Shown piece after piece: positions 10,041 through 23,300 of a stretch of 64,000 nt of DNA. The notes beneath the pieces were generated by a model. It worked only from the letters and a program-made list of their open reading frames with translations, made no database searches and had not been told where the DNA came from. Made by a program: the position numbers and the translations under genes. Source of the DNA: Cercophora sp. LCS_1 (taxonomy: Eukaryota > Ascomycota > Sordariomycetes > Sordariales > Lasiosphaeriaceae); NCBI GenBank assembly GCA_036250225.1, contig JAPZLL010000049.1:208917-272916 (forward strand). Reading direction: 5' to 3'. Within the stretch, counting starts at the first letter, position 1. Each line of letters starts with the position of its first letter.

Positions 10041-12475
10041 AGCATGCTACAGAGAGGAGGAGCGCGTTGTATAAGATAGCTTGCGGCATCTTACGCTCGC
10101 AGTCCGAGTGTTTGGCCAATGCCGTCCTTGGGGCATATCCAAGCATTGAGACATAGTCACTGTCGTTGGCGCCTGAATTTGCGTCGAGGGAGTAGGCCAG
10201 TGTCTGGCCCGGAAGCATGCGATCCCGGACTTTCGTGTTGTCCATCAACCAGGATTTCGTCGCAAATTCCGTGGGGCGCCGATGCATAGCATAATCCGTG
10301 ACTCCAGCATGCCGCTCGGAACAGGATGAACGGAAAGACATATTTTCCAACAGGGATAACCAAAAAAAATACAAGGCTGAGAATGATATCCTGAGGCCTC
10401 TAGAATACTTTTTATGTCTTGGAATATTAGACGAGACCCTCTATCCCAGATCAGCAGGCCTTTGAACCTTTTCGTGTGCGGTTTATTTCGTCAGCGGCAT
10501 GCATTGAGATCCTTGGTGTGGTGTTGGCCGTTCTTCCGCTCTTTCCCAACCAGCCTCAGCACTGCACCTGTTCTACCTGCGACTCAAATCCCAATCGCGG
10601 GTTGGGATGGCCGTCTTGGCGATATCACACGTGGTTCGATGATCCCGAAACCTTGGGCTATCACGTAGCGTGGGGATGATTGCATTATCCCTAAAGGCCA
10701 AACAAGAGGTGGTTGCCAGCCATACAAATCATAACACGATGAGTCCTCGGAGCAAGGCAGTGATGACTGCTTGAAGAAGAAGGAGAGCAGAACTCCAAAA
10801 ACACCAAGTCGGGATTCTATGGTAGGCGTAGGGAGGCGAGATCAAGGTTCCATCGTTGGGTTGTTGACATGCCCCTTTTCTGCCTCCGGAGCCCCAGCCC
10901 AACAAACCAAGCTGCACTGACATCAAGCGCACACCGTTAGCGAGTCCACTTGAACCCCGATAGTTCACTTGGATGACTCTTACTTTGAAAGGTGAACAGC
11001 TTGTGCTCGATTCTCTTTTTTGGAAATCGCTTTTTGTAAATCCCGTTTATCATTTTTTTTAAACAGAAAATAAGACATGGGAGCAAACATAACGTCAAGC
11101 CCAACTCTGCTATGATCCGAGCTAACATCGCACTGAAATCAGTGTCCGGAGACCAAAGAGCAACGACCCTCGCCGCATCGTACCTTACACCGTCTTGCTT
11201 GGACTAGCTCGGGTGTTGTCTACCCCTTTCTCGTCCAACGACTTCCCAACAAAACAGCCACCTCCGACCAAGAGCGACGGAGGGGAACACAGTCAAACAC
11301 AGGCGGCTCAGATGAGGGGAATTGCTCTATTTCTCTACACCCACCCGCCTTCCGGCATGCTAACACCCAATCACATCACACCCCCTCGTCTACCGGGCTG
11401 ACCAACCCATCCGTCTATCTAGGCACCACCCAAACTCGACAGAAAGGATACATCGCCGTCCACCAGGCAGCAACACTATCGCCATAGACATGACCTCCTC
11501 CCGCCTTCAAAAAAAATGTACAAGTTATCTACCCAGCTGTCCTCGCCTCGAAACCTCTGCAAAACCCAAAAACTGCCCGCCCAGTAAATAAGAGGTGTAA
11601 AGTCAAGGCTTCATCAAACAGGCCGGATATCTCTCTTGTATGCGATGTGATGGTGATGTAGTGTTACATGTTACAGGATCTTCTTTCCTTTCTCTTTCCC
11701 CGTCTGTTGCCCGCGCCACGCTGGCAATGAAACCGAAAGAAAAAAAGAAGAGTCAGAAAACTGATGGTATCAAGACCCAGGGAATATTCCAAAACAAAAC
11801 AACGAAAAACAGGTATCACCCCATTCTTGTCCTTTTTATCTTTCCCGTCCATCCATCCATCCAATCCATCTCCCGTAATCCCCGTTTTTTGATATCTCTT
11901 CCCTTCCACCCATTTCATCCTCCGTGGACCTAATCACCATTTTCAGAGAGAGCAAACTGGCTTCTTCAAGCCAGTCCTATGCCATGCTGGGCTTCACCCC
12001 AAGCATCAGGCACAAATAGAACCCCCAAGCCTCTAGTAAAAATAAACGGCTTAGGAAATCTCGACAGAACATCAAAAAGCAGAGAGGCGTTTGAGTTCAG
12101 ACTGCGGGAAAAAAAAGCCAACGCAACGCTTGGGAAGATGGGCATCAAAAATGCAAAAAAACGACAAGATGACGAGCCAACCTTTCATGAGATCAAAAAA
12201 CGCCTGCCACCCGTCCGTAACCGCCAGCCCATATCAGCTAAGTCCAATAACGCCGAGACATAGCATCGTCTATGAGATGGAAGACATCACCGCCCCTTTT
12301 ATGTTGCCCAAAAGCCCAAAAGGAAATAAAGCCAAAAACGATGAGTGAAGATGTTCCGAGGAGGAAGGAGAAACAAATCGCAACCGCCCCGCCCCCGGCG
12401 CATTTCAATCGTACACTCCGAACCCGTGGGTCACGGTCATACTCATCTCCACATTACCCAACAAAACGACCAACT
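10041..12475. other. 2.4-kb gap without recognisable gene
   Basis: Only short, low-complexity or overlapping ORFs are present. Poly-purine and CCATCCATC-type simple runs occur around 11725-11870. The right part should contain the 3' UTR of the minus-strand gene ending at 12476. I cannot support a gene. Confidence 0.5.
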
Positions 12476-13814
12476 TCAATAGTCGTTCAAAAGACAGTCA
12501 AGCTCGTCGAGCTCAATGTTTTCAGGACTGCGGTCCCACTCAAGCATGCTCTCCAGCTTGAGCCAGCTGTCGGCATCGGCATCCCGTTTGCCGAAGTTAA
12601 GCGACATCGTGGATGGCCGCATTGCTGGGCTAGCGACAAACGGGATCGGGCCGCTGTACATGGTTGCTGACGCCTTCTCTCCGAAGAGGCCGGCATCGTC
12701 CTTGACGCAGTAGTCCATATCGCCGCTGCCCGAGTTTGTTGTCGCGGACAGCAGATCGCCGCTGAGTTTCCTCTTTTGCAACCCATCCGCTGTCTGCGTA
12801 AACTCCTTCTCGTCTTTCTCGAGCGGTGGTGACGCGGCACGGCGCCCAGGAATGCCGCGCTGCATGCCAAACCCGCGCAGAGACAAAGACCCAATCGGGG
12901 TGGTCGGCATGGCGACGTCATCGTCCATGTCATCAAACTCGGGGCTCGACAGATCCACTTCGGGACTTGGGCTGAGCTCCCGCCGCCTCTCCATATCGGC
13001 ATCCTCGGAGCTGGACGCTGCGCTGGACAGAGCCGGCGAGATGATCGTGCGCATGTGCGCGAGCTGGCTGAGCGTTGTGGCTTGGGCCGGATCGGGCAAC
13101 GGCTGGTGCGGGCACGTTGTAAGGTAGAAATACGTCCGGCGCGGGTGGACGGATTCGAGCTCCTTGGCCAGTGGGCACGGCGCGAGCGCGGACCAGCACG
13201 GCCGCTTGAGGTAGCTAGCTAACCGGGACGAAATGATGGCGCAAGGGTTTGCGGACCTGTGGAGATGGCGCTTGTCAGCAAACAATGTGTGGGAAGTGTG
13301 GAAGTCAAACTCTCGTGACTTACTGTTGGACGATTTTGAGCTGCTGCATCAAGACGGCTGCAAGTTCTTTGACAAGGTGAGGCCGATTCCCTGTTGTCTG
13401 AAGCTGCACGATGACCGCCTCAACGATTTCGTCGTTGATACCCTCCAAATCGATTGTTTTGGGGCCTGCTTCCCCCTCATCCTCATCTTCAATCGACCGC
13501 CGCTCGGCACCCGGTGATGGTGGTGGCGTATTCTCAAACTTCACCGTCTCGTGCTTTTTGGGGAGGGGCTCGGACGAGGGTGCATCGTCCATGTCTGCTG
13601 TGTGCGCGCGTTTCATTCTCTTGGTCGGTGGTGCACTGCTGTCCGATACTGTTCCTGTTGGCGAGGACGTCCTGTCGCTGTTTGCTTGCTGTTGTGCGAT
13701 CGCTCGGTTCGCGGCTGCTGCCCTGGCGGCGTTGGAGACTGGAAGGTGGATGCCGAGCGAAGGCAGTGACAACGATTTGCGTCGAGTGTTGTACGGGCGA
13801 GTGTCGCGCGGCAT
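12476..13814 (-). CDS. GDS1-like winged-helix domain protein (putative transcriptional regulator)
   Basis: Exons 13324-13814 and 12476-13256 give 423 aa; the intron is 13257-13323 (GTAAGT..CAG). The N-terminus carries YNTRRKSLSLPSLGIHLP, a basic conserved-looking patch. A Pro/Ser/acidic linker with basic PPTKRMKRAH (possible NLS) follows. A winged-helix-like domain spans about 121-220: DLEGINDEIVEAVIVQLQ, then HLVKELAAVLMQQL across the splice, then a wing ending TYFYLTTCPH. The C-terminal half is disordered and acidic and ends in a DELDCLLNDY-type acidic/hydrophobic tail. The assignment to the GDS1 type rests on this order, not on a search. Nuclear location is inferred. Confidence 0.7.
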
Positions 13815-16800
13815 GATGGCGAAATCTGGGAGATGCGACTGATTTACAGGATGTAACGCGATTATCAGGTTATGCTATGGGCGCCGATGGGAGTTCTCGT
13901 TTTGGGCGTCGGCTGAGATGGGGATCGCCAATGCTTCTATGTTGGAGCGTTTGCCAAGAAACCGTTGTAAGTCGTCGGTCTGGCGGAGACGAGGGATGAT
14001 TCGAAACAACAGAGAAAGGATAAGAATGCCTCAACGAGTCTAAATCACGCTCAGAGGAGGCGGCGATAACGGCAAAGGGGCGCAAGGGCGAAAAGGGGAC
14101 GTGTGTGGCGGGCGGAGGGCTCGGAATGAGACAGGAGATGGGGATGGAGGCACGAGAAAGTCGCTGTAACTTTTTTTTTTCGCTGCCGTTTGGGGGGGGG
14201 GGGGGTGGGAATGGTCGGGTGTGTTTTGGGGCCGTCGTGGAAGGGGGCGATGGGCTGGAGCTGCAGCTGCTGCAAAGGGAACGCCAAGAGGCAACGACTG
14301 GCTGCGGACAAGGGTGGAGGAAGGACCGGGAACCAAGGCAGGGATGGCTCAGTCGAGCCGTCCAAAAAGGCGGTATGATTCCCACTTTGTGGAGTTGCTG
14401 CAAGTCGCACATCCCAGGCAATCGCCAACAGCGCCCAGGCGACACCAGGGAGCACTCATGCACAAAAAACCTGCGAGAAGGCTGCAGGAAAACTGCAAGA
14501 GGCTCTGGAAACGAAAACGCATCGCTGGCCGGGCAGAGGCATCCACAAGCCAGGTTCCACAGCAATTACCATGACATTGAGCCTTGGTCATTCCTCGCAC
14601 TCGACCTTTCTCCAGACCGCGACCGACAGCCAATCGCAGCGTGTGAGAGAATAAGAAGCAAGAAGAAAGAAAAGCCGGATCTGCCGTTTGCGCGTGCCAC
14701 TCACGCCGCGCCCGGGAAAGTGGGAGGACAGAAGAAGCAACGAATTTGCGATTATCATTCCCAATCCACCTTCATCCCACATTTCTTCGCGTGGTCGCCG
14801 TCCCTCGGCTCAGCTCCCGTCTCCTGCATGCTGTTTGCTGATCGGTGACATGACATCAACTCGGTCCACCTATGGCGGACAAGAGGGCCCCAAGAAGAAG
14901 GCAAACCGCAACGCAGCGACCCGGAAGGCTCAGAAAACAGTCCTTTTTCCTCAGCCAAGTGCAAAATCAACAAACAACATCGAATCCCGTTGTCAGAAAT
15001 CAGAACATACCCTGGTTCAGTCTCCACAAGAACCAAATCGGTTGACAGACGAATCCTGCTTCCAGACCCGACGCGCCCTGGGTCGGCCAGCGCCTCATCA
15101 GAGGGGTCCTGGTCGCCTAAGCGTAGGAAGGGTGTTTCCCGGGCAGCGTTTCACTGGCATGCCGCAAATAAACAGTCCAAACTTAACCGCAGCGTGCCGT
15201 GTTGTCGGAAGAAAAGTCTCACCAACAACTCGGTCCCAGCTAAAACGACAAAGGAGCTGAATCAGGAAAAGCAAGTTCAAAAGGGAGAAGAATCAGAAAA
15301 AGCAAACACCCATATTCTCGTGCGGCGGCCGCCCGACTCGCCGAAAGCCACGACCGAGAAGCCTCTCGTCATTTGTTTGCCTCACACATCGCTGGCGGGG
15401 CTGGGCGAGGCAAGGGGCCGCTTGAGACATGTCAAAAAGTACCAATCCAACCGGAGACCCTGTGGAGCTGTGTTCTGCTTCGCCTGTGCTTCGAAACTTC
15501 GGTACAGGGAAGTGGGACCCGGAAGTTAGTTTGTCCAATCAGACACGACAAGATTGCGATCTGGTGGTCTGGGATGCCTGTTCTTTGTTCGGGCCCTGCG
15601 GCAGAGAGCGAAAAAAAAAAAAAAAAGCTCTCCAACTGACTTGACCTTGAACCGAACCCCGCTTCCAACAGCATTTTTTTTTTTCACGGTTAGCTTTTGT
15701 CCGGCGGCATGCGCAATCTAATCTGCCGCCGCAAGGCGGTGAAGCAGAGCAACCCAAGCAAGCACATGCGATCTGTAAGTCCTCGTAAACATAGCAACAA
15801 CCACCTCCTCATTCTCAGCTGCCCAATCACCTACCTTCCCCTCATCGGGTCATCATCCAGCGACAGTCAGAGGAAAAAAGAGAGATCATGTAAAAGGAAA
15901 AGAAAAAAGAAACCCAACCAATATATTGTCCCGCCTCCATCCCAGCCCAATCACACCACATCTTCTGCAAAGCATTGGCGGTTGGGAATGAATAAGGCGA
16001 CCAGCTGAACAACCTCGACATCGAAACCATCGAGTCGCACTGCATGCATGATTTACTCACGTTCACATCATCATCCCTTCCCTTTCCCCTCGCTAGTCTG
16101 CTTTTCTTCCCCAGGTTTCGCCCCTCCCCCCAAAAAATGTATGTGGCTGGCACGTTTCTTCAACGGAATCCTCCCGCCCAGACCCTTTTCCCGTCACTTT
16201 TCACGCGCGGTCACAGTCACATCCACCCGCCCGTTCGTTCGTCCGCCATGCACCAAACGGCGGTTCACCAATAGGCTGTTCACGCCCACTTCCAAGTTCC
16301 CTCGCAGGCCTTCACCATGTCGACCAAAAGAGGAAAGGGAAGAAAAGCTTTGATCCCTTCCGTCAACCACGCGCCCATCCAGAAAAGTAAGAAGACGGGA
16401 TCGTCTTCCCCGGAATCCTTCAAACAGATCCATGTGTAGCACAACCACACCCACAAATTAACAAGTATCCTACGGGGTAACCCCGAACCGCTCAGTACAT
16501 GCGTAAGCATATGTACATGGATGGAGAAGTTGTCTCATGCATGCTGTTTCTTCACCGCCTTGGTTGAAGATAAAATAAAATAGTACGATTGACTTGCATG
16601 TGTAGCGGCATTAACACATGCTCACCGATTGATTCAAGGGCGGCGAGATTGCAAGATGGTGAGATTTGTCTTTGCAGAAGAGGGGTATGAACGGAGAGTG
16701 TTGATCATGGGTGGGGAATTGCAATGTCATCTTTTCTTTGGATGATGCTCTCCCTGAGCTCATCAGGGGCAATCTTGAATGTCTGACATCAACGATCTGA

Positions 16801-17309
16801 GAGGGGACTAGAATCGTAGACAGCAATCACCTTATACAGCCAACTGTTCACTGCGCACAGCCAAGACAAGACTGAATCCCACTATATTACAATACATAGA
16901 CGTACAAGACAGCTCAGCTTACACGCCTGACCACAGCATCATCATCAGCCTTCAGGCAAGAGGTCGTGGGCCATTATGGTAGTATCTCCCGCATTTTCCG
17001 CCTACGCGTTCCGTCCTCATCATCCATGTCCTCTAGAAATCCGAACGCCGTCCCATGATATGCTGTCATCTAAGCGTCCTGCTACAGGCATCTTGAAACG
17101 AAGAAGCCACGCGTCGCTCACATGATGCTGAACCATAACAAAAAGAGCAGAATATCTTTGTGCCACCCATCGTCCCCCAAATTCCCATCTCGATTGACCT
17201 GCAGCCCCCATCCACGCCCACCTTCAGACCGCCCCCACGGTTGTCGGTGAGCCAAGATGATGTGCACGGTCACCCCGCTGGCCCGAGCATGTGCCCCTCA
17301 TACTGGTGC
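13815..17309. other. 3.5-kb gap without recognisable gene
   Basis: This should hold the upstream region of the winged-helix gene and the 3' UTR of NOT1. Homopolymers stand out: T10 at 14171-14180 followed by G14 at 14192-14205, and A-runs near 15611. The largest ORF (14105-14848) reads through the G-run as polyglycine and is not credible. No RNA gene recognised. Confidence 0.5.
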
Positions 17310-20300
17310 CTACTGGAAGGTATTCAACTTGATCACCTTTTCTTCAAAAAGGCGACGGACTTCTGGAGCCGCCTGAACAAACGGGAGCTCAAACAAGTGG
17401 AACTTGTCGTTCTTGACTAGCTCAATGACGGTGACCATCAAGCCCCATGGTTGAGGCCAGAATCCAACCATTCTTTCAAGCAGGATTCGGGTCAGCTGCT
17501 GTCTGATATCCGTCTCCTCTGGATCTGTCAGGTCATGACCGAAAATCTCAAGCAGAGCCTGAATGAAGTAGACAGTCGACGAATTGGTATATCGGAGCTC
17601 ATTGGCCATACTGTTCAGGAGGAAGTATCGGGCCTCGGGTGCCAACTCTGTGGCGAGCATGTAGAGCGTCTTGATGTCTGAAGTCGCAGGCGTGAAGATG
17701 GGATCACCCTTGTCCAGGGCTCGGTTGATGGCAAAGTTGCCGATGTATGTGACCAACGCATCAATGACTGGGCGCGCCACATTGAGCGGGACATTGCCAT
17801 AGCCAGATGACTCGCCGCTCGGTTGGCTGATGGCATTCTTGATGTGAGCGATGGCATCCTCGGATGGGCCATGCTGAAGCGCCTGCTCCACAATCTCGAT
17901 CAAGCCCGCCTGGCGGAGCGCTCCAGCGGCATCATAAGTGCTGTTGGCTGGCTCCCTGGCATCGGGGAGCCTATCCAGTTTGAGCCCGGGCTGGAAGGGG
18001 TCGGTCACCCGTGTTGTAACCGGAGTCGCCATGAGGACAATGTTGAGAAGCTGGACAACATGTACCGGAAGACACTGGGCCAGCTGCACATGGTGTGCAG
18101 CCAGAAACTCCGGGAAATCATGGTGCAGAATGGCCATCAACTTCAGCGTAGCCTGATAGATATCCTTGGCCAGCGGGGACAGCTCCAGCGGCTTCAAGAG
18201 GTCGCCAAGGTAAGAGAGTTGATGCTGCAGCAGCTTGGCGAATGACGGCCACCCAACCTCGTGAGGAAGGCTTAGGAGAACAGGCATCAAGGCTCGGTGG
18301 GCGATAAGGCTCATCCAGGCAAAGAGGAAACCCGGGTAGAGGGCCGGCCGAAGGTCGTAGAAACGTGTTGCAAACTTGATCAAGATGCGGTTCCGATCAT
18401 TCTCAGTGAGCTCGTCGGCCATCGAATGAGCCTTGTGAAGAAGCATTGAGAAGAAGCGGAAGAACACGCGCTGATTGAAGTTATCCCCTCTCTTGACATG
18501 ATGGTTATTAAGCACAAGCACCCCAAGGGACAAGAAGGAGTCCAGGAAGGCCGCACGCGTCGAGGGGCCCTCTGTGGTCTCCTCGTGAGACTTGACGAAG
18601 ATCATAATCATTCTCGCCAAGGCGTCGATGGGCTGGTACAGTTCGGTTGTGGTGCCTGCAATGTGGCAGTGTGTGTCGTAGCGCTCAACTGACTTGTCGA
18701 TGGCCTGGCGAACGAAGATGAAGAGGTCCTCTTTGCTGCCAATGACGCCCCGTGAGCGCATCTGCTGGACAAAGATCAGGGCTGCCTTTTCTGAGGCGGC
18801 GGGGTTGTTGCAGAGGTGAACCCATTCATCAAAGACATATTCCATTTGCTCCAGCTGGATAGCGGCAACCTCGGCTTGCGTCAAAGTCGGGGGAAGTGCC
18901 GGTGGTGGGGCAAGAACCTTGCCCTTGAAGCGCTGTCCCGCAAGAGGGATATCTTGTTCCTCAGCAATCCAGGTCCAGGCCTCCTCCAGGCTGCGCACAA
19001 AGTCAGCATACAGCGCAAGGGGTTGGTCGTTGAGGAGGGCGAGATCCATGAGCTCCTCGAGAAATTCGAGCGAGCCTTCCTTCCGCTGCTCGAGGGCCTT
19101 GGCCATGGCTGTGTCGATGCTCCTCCAGTCCAGCAGATCGGTTCCCAGGAGTGCGGCGATCAGTGGGATGTTAAGGAACAGTGTGCCGGGTTGTTGATGG
19201 AACATGGTGCGGACCTGCTGGCTGACTGCTGGGCCTCCGATCTTCCTCACAGTCTCTAGAACATGCACCAGACTCTCTAACAGGAGGCTTCGGCTATCTT
19301 CAGGCACCTGGAGCAGGCGCTCCGAGATGACACGCGCTGCGTGCCATACGAACTCCTCCGAGGTTTGCTGCGTTTTGATAATGAACTGCGCCAAGGCATC
19401 GATGCAGTTGAGGACATTGTGGCCTCGCGAGAGATCGCCGAAATGCTCGACCGGACTTGACGTGGCCTCGCTGGAAAGTTGTTCCAAGAGGCTCGCAAAC
19501 TTTGCGCTTGCGCTTCTATTGTCAAGCTGGCTTGCACCTGTCTGTCGTCCGTTTGTGACGCCGCCATGAGCCTGAGGGTAGTGTTGGAGTTGAGCTCCAA
19601 GATGAGGCATGGCCGGCGTCTCGGCCGGGGTCGGGATGCTCGGCACAGCGTTGTACTGATCCGCGAGAACGTCGTTGGCAACAGACCGCGCATCCGATGT
19701 CGAAGGTAGAAGAGAGGGCGCCGGGGCAATGACGGCAGCCCGAGGCTGTCTCGCGAAGTCGTCATAGATCGCCATCTGTTCAGCATTCAACCCGCCCATA
19801 GCGGGATTCAGCTTGTATGGATGGGGGATCGTCATAGCCCAGCGGCTGAGCCCGGGGTCCATGTAGGGGTCATTGGGGCGAGAGGCCTTGTGGCGCCGTC
19901 GGGCCTCCATCTCGGTCTCAAGCAGCTCCTCGATCTCCGGAACGGCACGCTCTTCTGCCACCTTCTCAACGACACCCGAAGCAAGGTCAAGATTGGAGTT
20001 GACACAGAGCATGATGATGCCCTCGGGTAAGCCTTGTGGAAGGTCGGCAGCCAAGGTACGAATGTGATTAAGAAAACTACCTTTGAGGGGCTCCTTGCAA
20101 GTAACGAGCGCCAGGCTGCCGGCCGTTGATTTGACCATGTTGATGGCTGCCGTGCGCACCTTGTTCTCGTCGGGTTCAGTCGCAAAGTCCTTGTGGATCA
20201 TCTGTTGAGTCGAAATAGCGGCGATTGTGACGGACCTGTCAACAACTGGCCCGGTAATGCCCTGCAGGGACATGGTGAGAGCCTTGCGAACAATTTCGTG

Positions 20301-23300
20301 CAGCGTCGAGGCGGCTACAACCTCGGTCTGCGGAATGGTGAGGCTGGGTCCGAGGTCTGGGATTGAAGGGAGCGGGTGTGCCGTCATGACGTTACCAGTA
20401 CCCGGCATGCCGTTCAGCGAGAGACTCTCGAATCCATCGAGGGCATCCGCCGTCACCAGATCCACGACGTCCTCGGCCGGAACGCGGTTGAGAATTTCAC
20501 CTGAAGGCTCAATGCTCTTGTGGTCGAGGTCCAACCCCTTGCAAAGTACCTCAATCTCGAACTTCAAATTCAACTTGAGCTCCGCGTTGTGATAAAGCTC
20601 AATGAGAAGATGAATGATGTCCATCAACCATGGGTTTGGTGGTCGGAAGACGTTGGAGTTCGCTCCGGAGATGAGAACCTTGCAGACGAACGGGATGACG
20701 ACGATGAGGCGCTTAGTATCGTGCGCCTCGATGAGCAACTGCTTGAAGGCAATGTTCCTGTGCTTGATCGGTTTATCGCGAGCGAGTGTGAGAAGGCCAA
20801 GCCAGCCCCCCAAATTCTTGAGATGAGTCCGCTCGGTTGGGTTTTGCATCGTAAGTTCAGAGTTGAGCATCCTAGACACACTGATATAAGTCTCACGAAG
20901 CACTTCAGCCCAGAGTGCCTTATCCTCGAATTTGCTGACGAGCTCCAGATAGACTTGGTGATAGTTTGGCTGCATCTTCGCGCGCTCTTCGACCAAGTGG
21001 CTTGCGAACCACTGTTGATGTCGAAGCTCCAAAAGCTCGCGCAATTCCTTAAACATACCCTGCAAGGTTGTGTCCGTGACGTTGTTCAAAGCGAACTGGA
21101 TCTTGCCTGCCGTGTCCACGTCGGGGTCTTCATAGACAATGCTGGTTGGAAGAGGGTCAACGCCAACAGCTGTGAAGGGAGGAGGGTGTTGCTCAGAGAG
21201 CAGGACCTCATCAAGTCCTCCGTTGGTCAGAGCATCGGCTAATGCTCCTGGATGCGACACAGGGCCGCCGTTGTGGCCAAGCAGTTGCTCCCGCTCATGT
21301 TCTTGGACGACCTCATTCGCCTTCTTCCATGCATCAGTCCCTTGGAGGCCTGGTATCTGCCGCAGTTGCTCGCAAAAGCCGGGCCATTCGTGAAGCCGGC
21401 CAAACAGCTGCATCAAGGCCTGCAGACCGAACTTGTACATTGACTCGTCAGGGCGATGGTCCCTAACCGCCTCCAATATCATTCCCAGCGCAATGTGGAG
21501 GGGCAGATCCGATATCAGCTTGTGGGAGATAATACCCCCGAAGAGAACTGCTGTGGTGGCCAAGGCCTCCAAGGGGTAGTCCACATAATGAGAGTACTCG
21601 TCGAACAGTCCATGGATCATGCAAGCGAAAACATCTTGCTCCAGAGGATCGCGGGAGCGCTTGTACCGGTCGAGAATATCCACGATGTTGCGGACCTCGA
21701 TATCGTCGCTGTACATTTTCTTATAATGCTCCTCCATCTTCGAGTTGGCTGTCGCAGGAAGACTGTTTCCGTCCCGACCATTGGCATCAATGATGTCGTC
21801 GTAGCCTTCGCCATAATTGATGAGTCGTGGGTACGCAGTGATGCATTGTCGTTGAACGGTGATCAGGTCCGTGATTGAAATTTTAGGCATCGATTCTTCC
21901 AGGATCTGTAGCATCGCTGAGACGGTTCGGACCTGTAGTGGTGTCGTGTTTTTGCCTGCTCCCTCGGTGTGTCGCTGTAGTGCTATCTCTTGGCTGGCCT
22001 TGATCATCAGAAACTGGAAGATGCTGTTCGTAACATCGGGGCTGCGGCTAGCCATCATCTTTCGCCCCCAGTCGTGCAGATCGAGAAAGTTTTCGCCATG
22101 CGCAAAGGCAGCGATATCAAGCCCAAAGCCGTTGGGAAGACTGACGATCTCCTCAAGCCAGCCGTGTCGGATGACGTGCTCGAAGATTGCTGGGAGCAGC
22201 ATGGGCTTCATCCCGTGCGCATCGATAAACCGCGCAACCACGAAACCCTTGTCCCGTCGCCAGAGGCTGTCCAGCACAAAGTCTGATTCGGGGGATGGCG
22301 ACAGGAACCCGTCGAAGAGAGATATGAGCGTGTCCTCAGCCATGCTGGGCCACGGCTTCGGCACACCAAAAGCTGACACCACAAAGGTAGGCAAGTTGTT
22401 GATCACCACGTCCTGAAAAAGGCGTTTCGCCTCGGTGCTTTGCGAGGCGTGCACTGAGTGGAGCGCAACGCTGAAGACAGCCGAGAGTGCCCGTTCAGAG
22501 ACGAGTGTCTTACGAACCACTTGTTTGGCCGTTTCCTGGATAGGCTCGCGGGAGTTCGCGTATTCCTCAATCGAGATTGTCGCCTTGAGACCGGGGATAG
22601 TGGTTGCGTCGAGTTGATCGGGCCTGAGATTCAGAAATGCGCAGAGGAACGAGAGTTGAGTCTCTGGATTTTCCCACTCCCCACCCCACAGACTAGAAAT
22701 GTCAAAGTTTGGGCTGTCGCGGGCTATGGGTAGAAGCGCATGGTACAAGCGCAGAAACTGCGGCGACGTGATGCGGGCCCCACTATGATCGAAGTAGGAA
22801 ACCACGTCTTGCCACCTGAAGCCGGGCGGGAGTACCCGACGGAGGGCCGCAACAAGGACGGAGGGGTTGTGGCGCGGTGTCTGGCTGATCGTGGTATATG
22901 TCAGTGCAATTGATACCTGCTCCTCGCTCAGCTGGATGTTTGGTGGCCGCTTCTGCAAGTGCTCGACACAAGTATCCTCGTCCAGTGTGAAGTCGCTGGT
23001 CTCGCGTCCGCTGCGATGTATGTACAGCGCTAGCGTGTTTGCGGGCTTGTCCGCGAGGACTCGGATTAAGTCCATCGCGGCAAGAACCTGGGAAGGGGGA
23101 GGCTTCGCATCCGGCAATTGGGCGTATCGCTTCAAAACGTTATGCTCTAACTCTTTCTTCGCGGCCGCGTTGAAGTTTGGGGGGTGCGCTTGGATAAAGC
23201 GGTCGAGAAGCTCGGCGATAAAGTCGGTGGGAAGGTCGCCGTGCTCGTTGTTGGTTCGGCTTAGGATGTTGACAAACGTTGGGAAGTTGGTAGAGAGAAT

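Noticed and set aside
14105..14848. 247-codon forward ORF
   Set aside because: It reads through the G14 run as polyglycine, has no domain-like pattern and overlaps large ORFs on the other strand.
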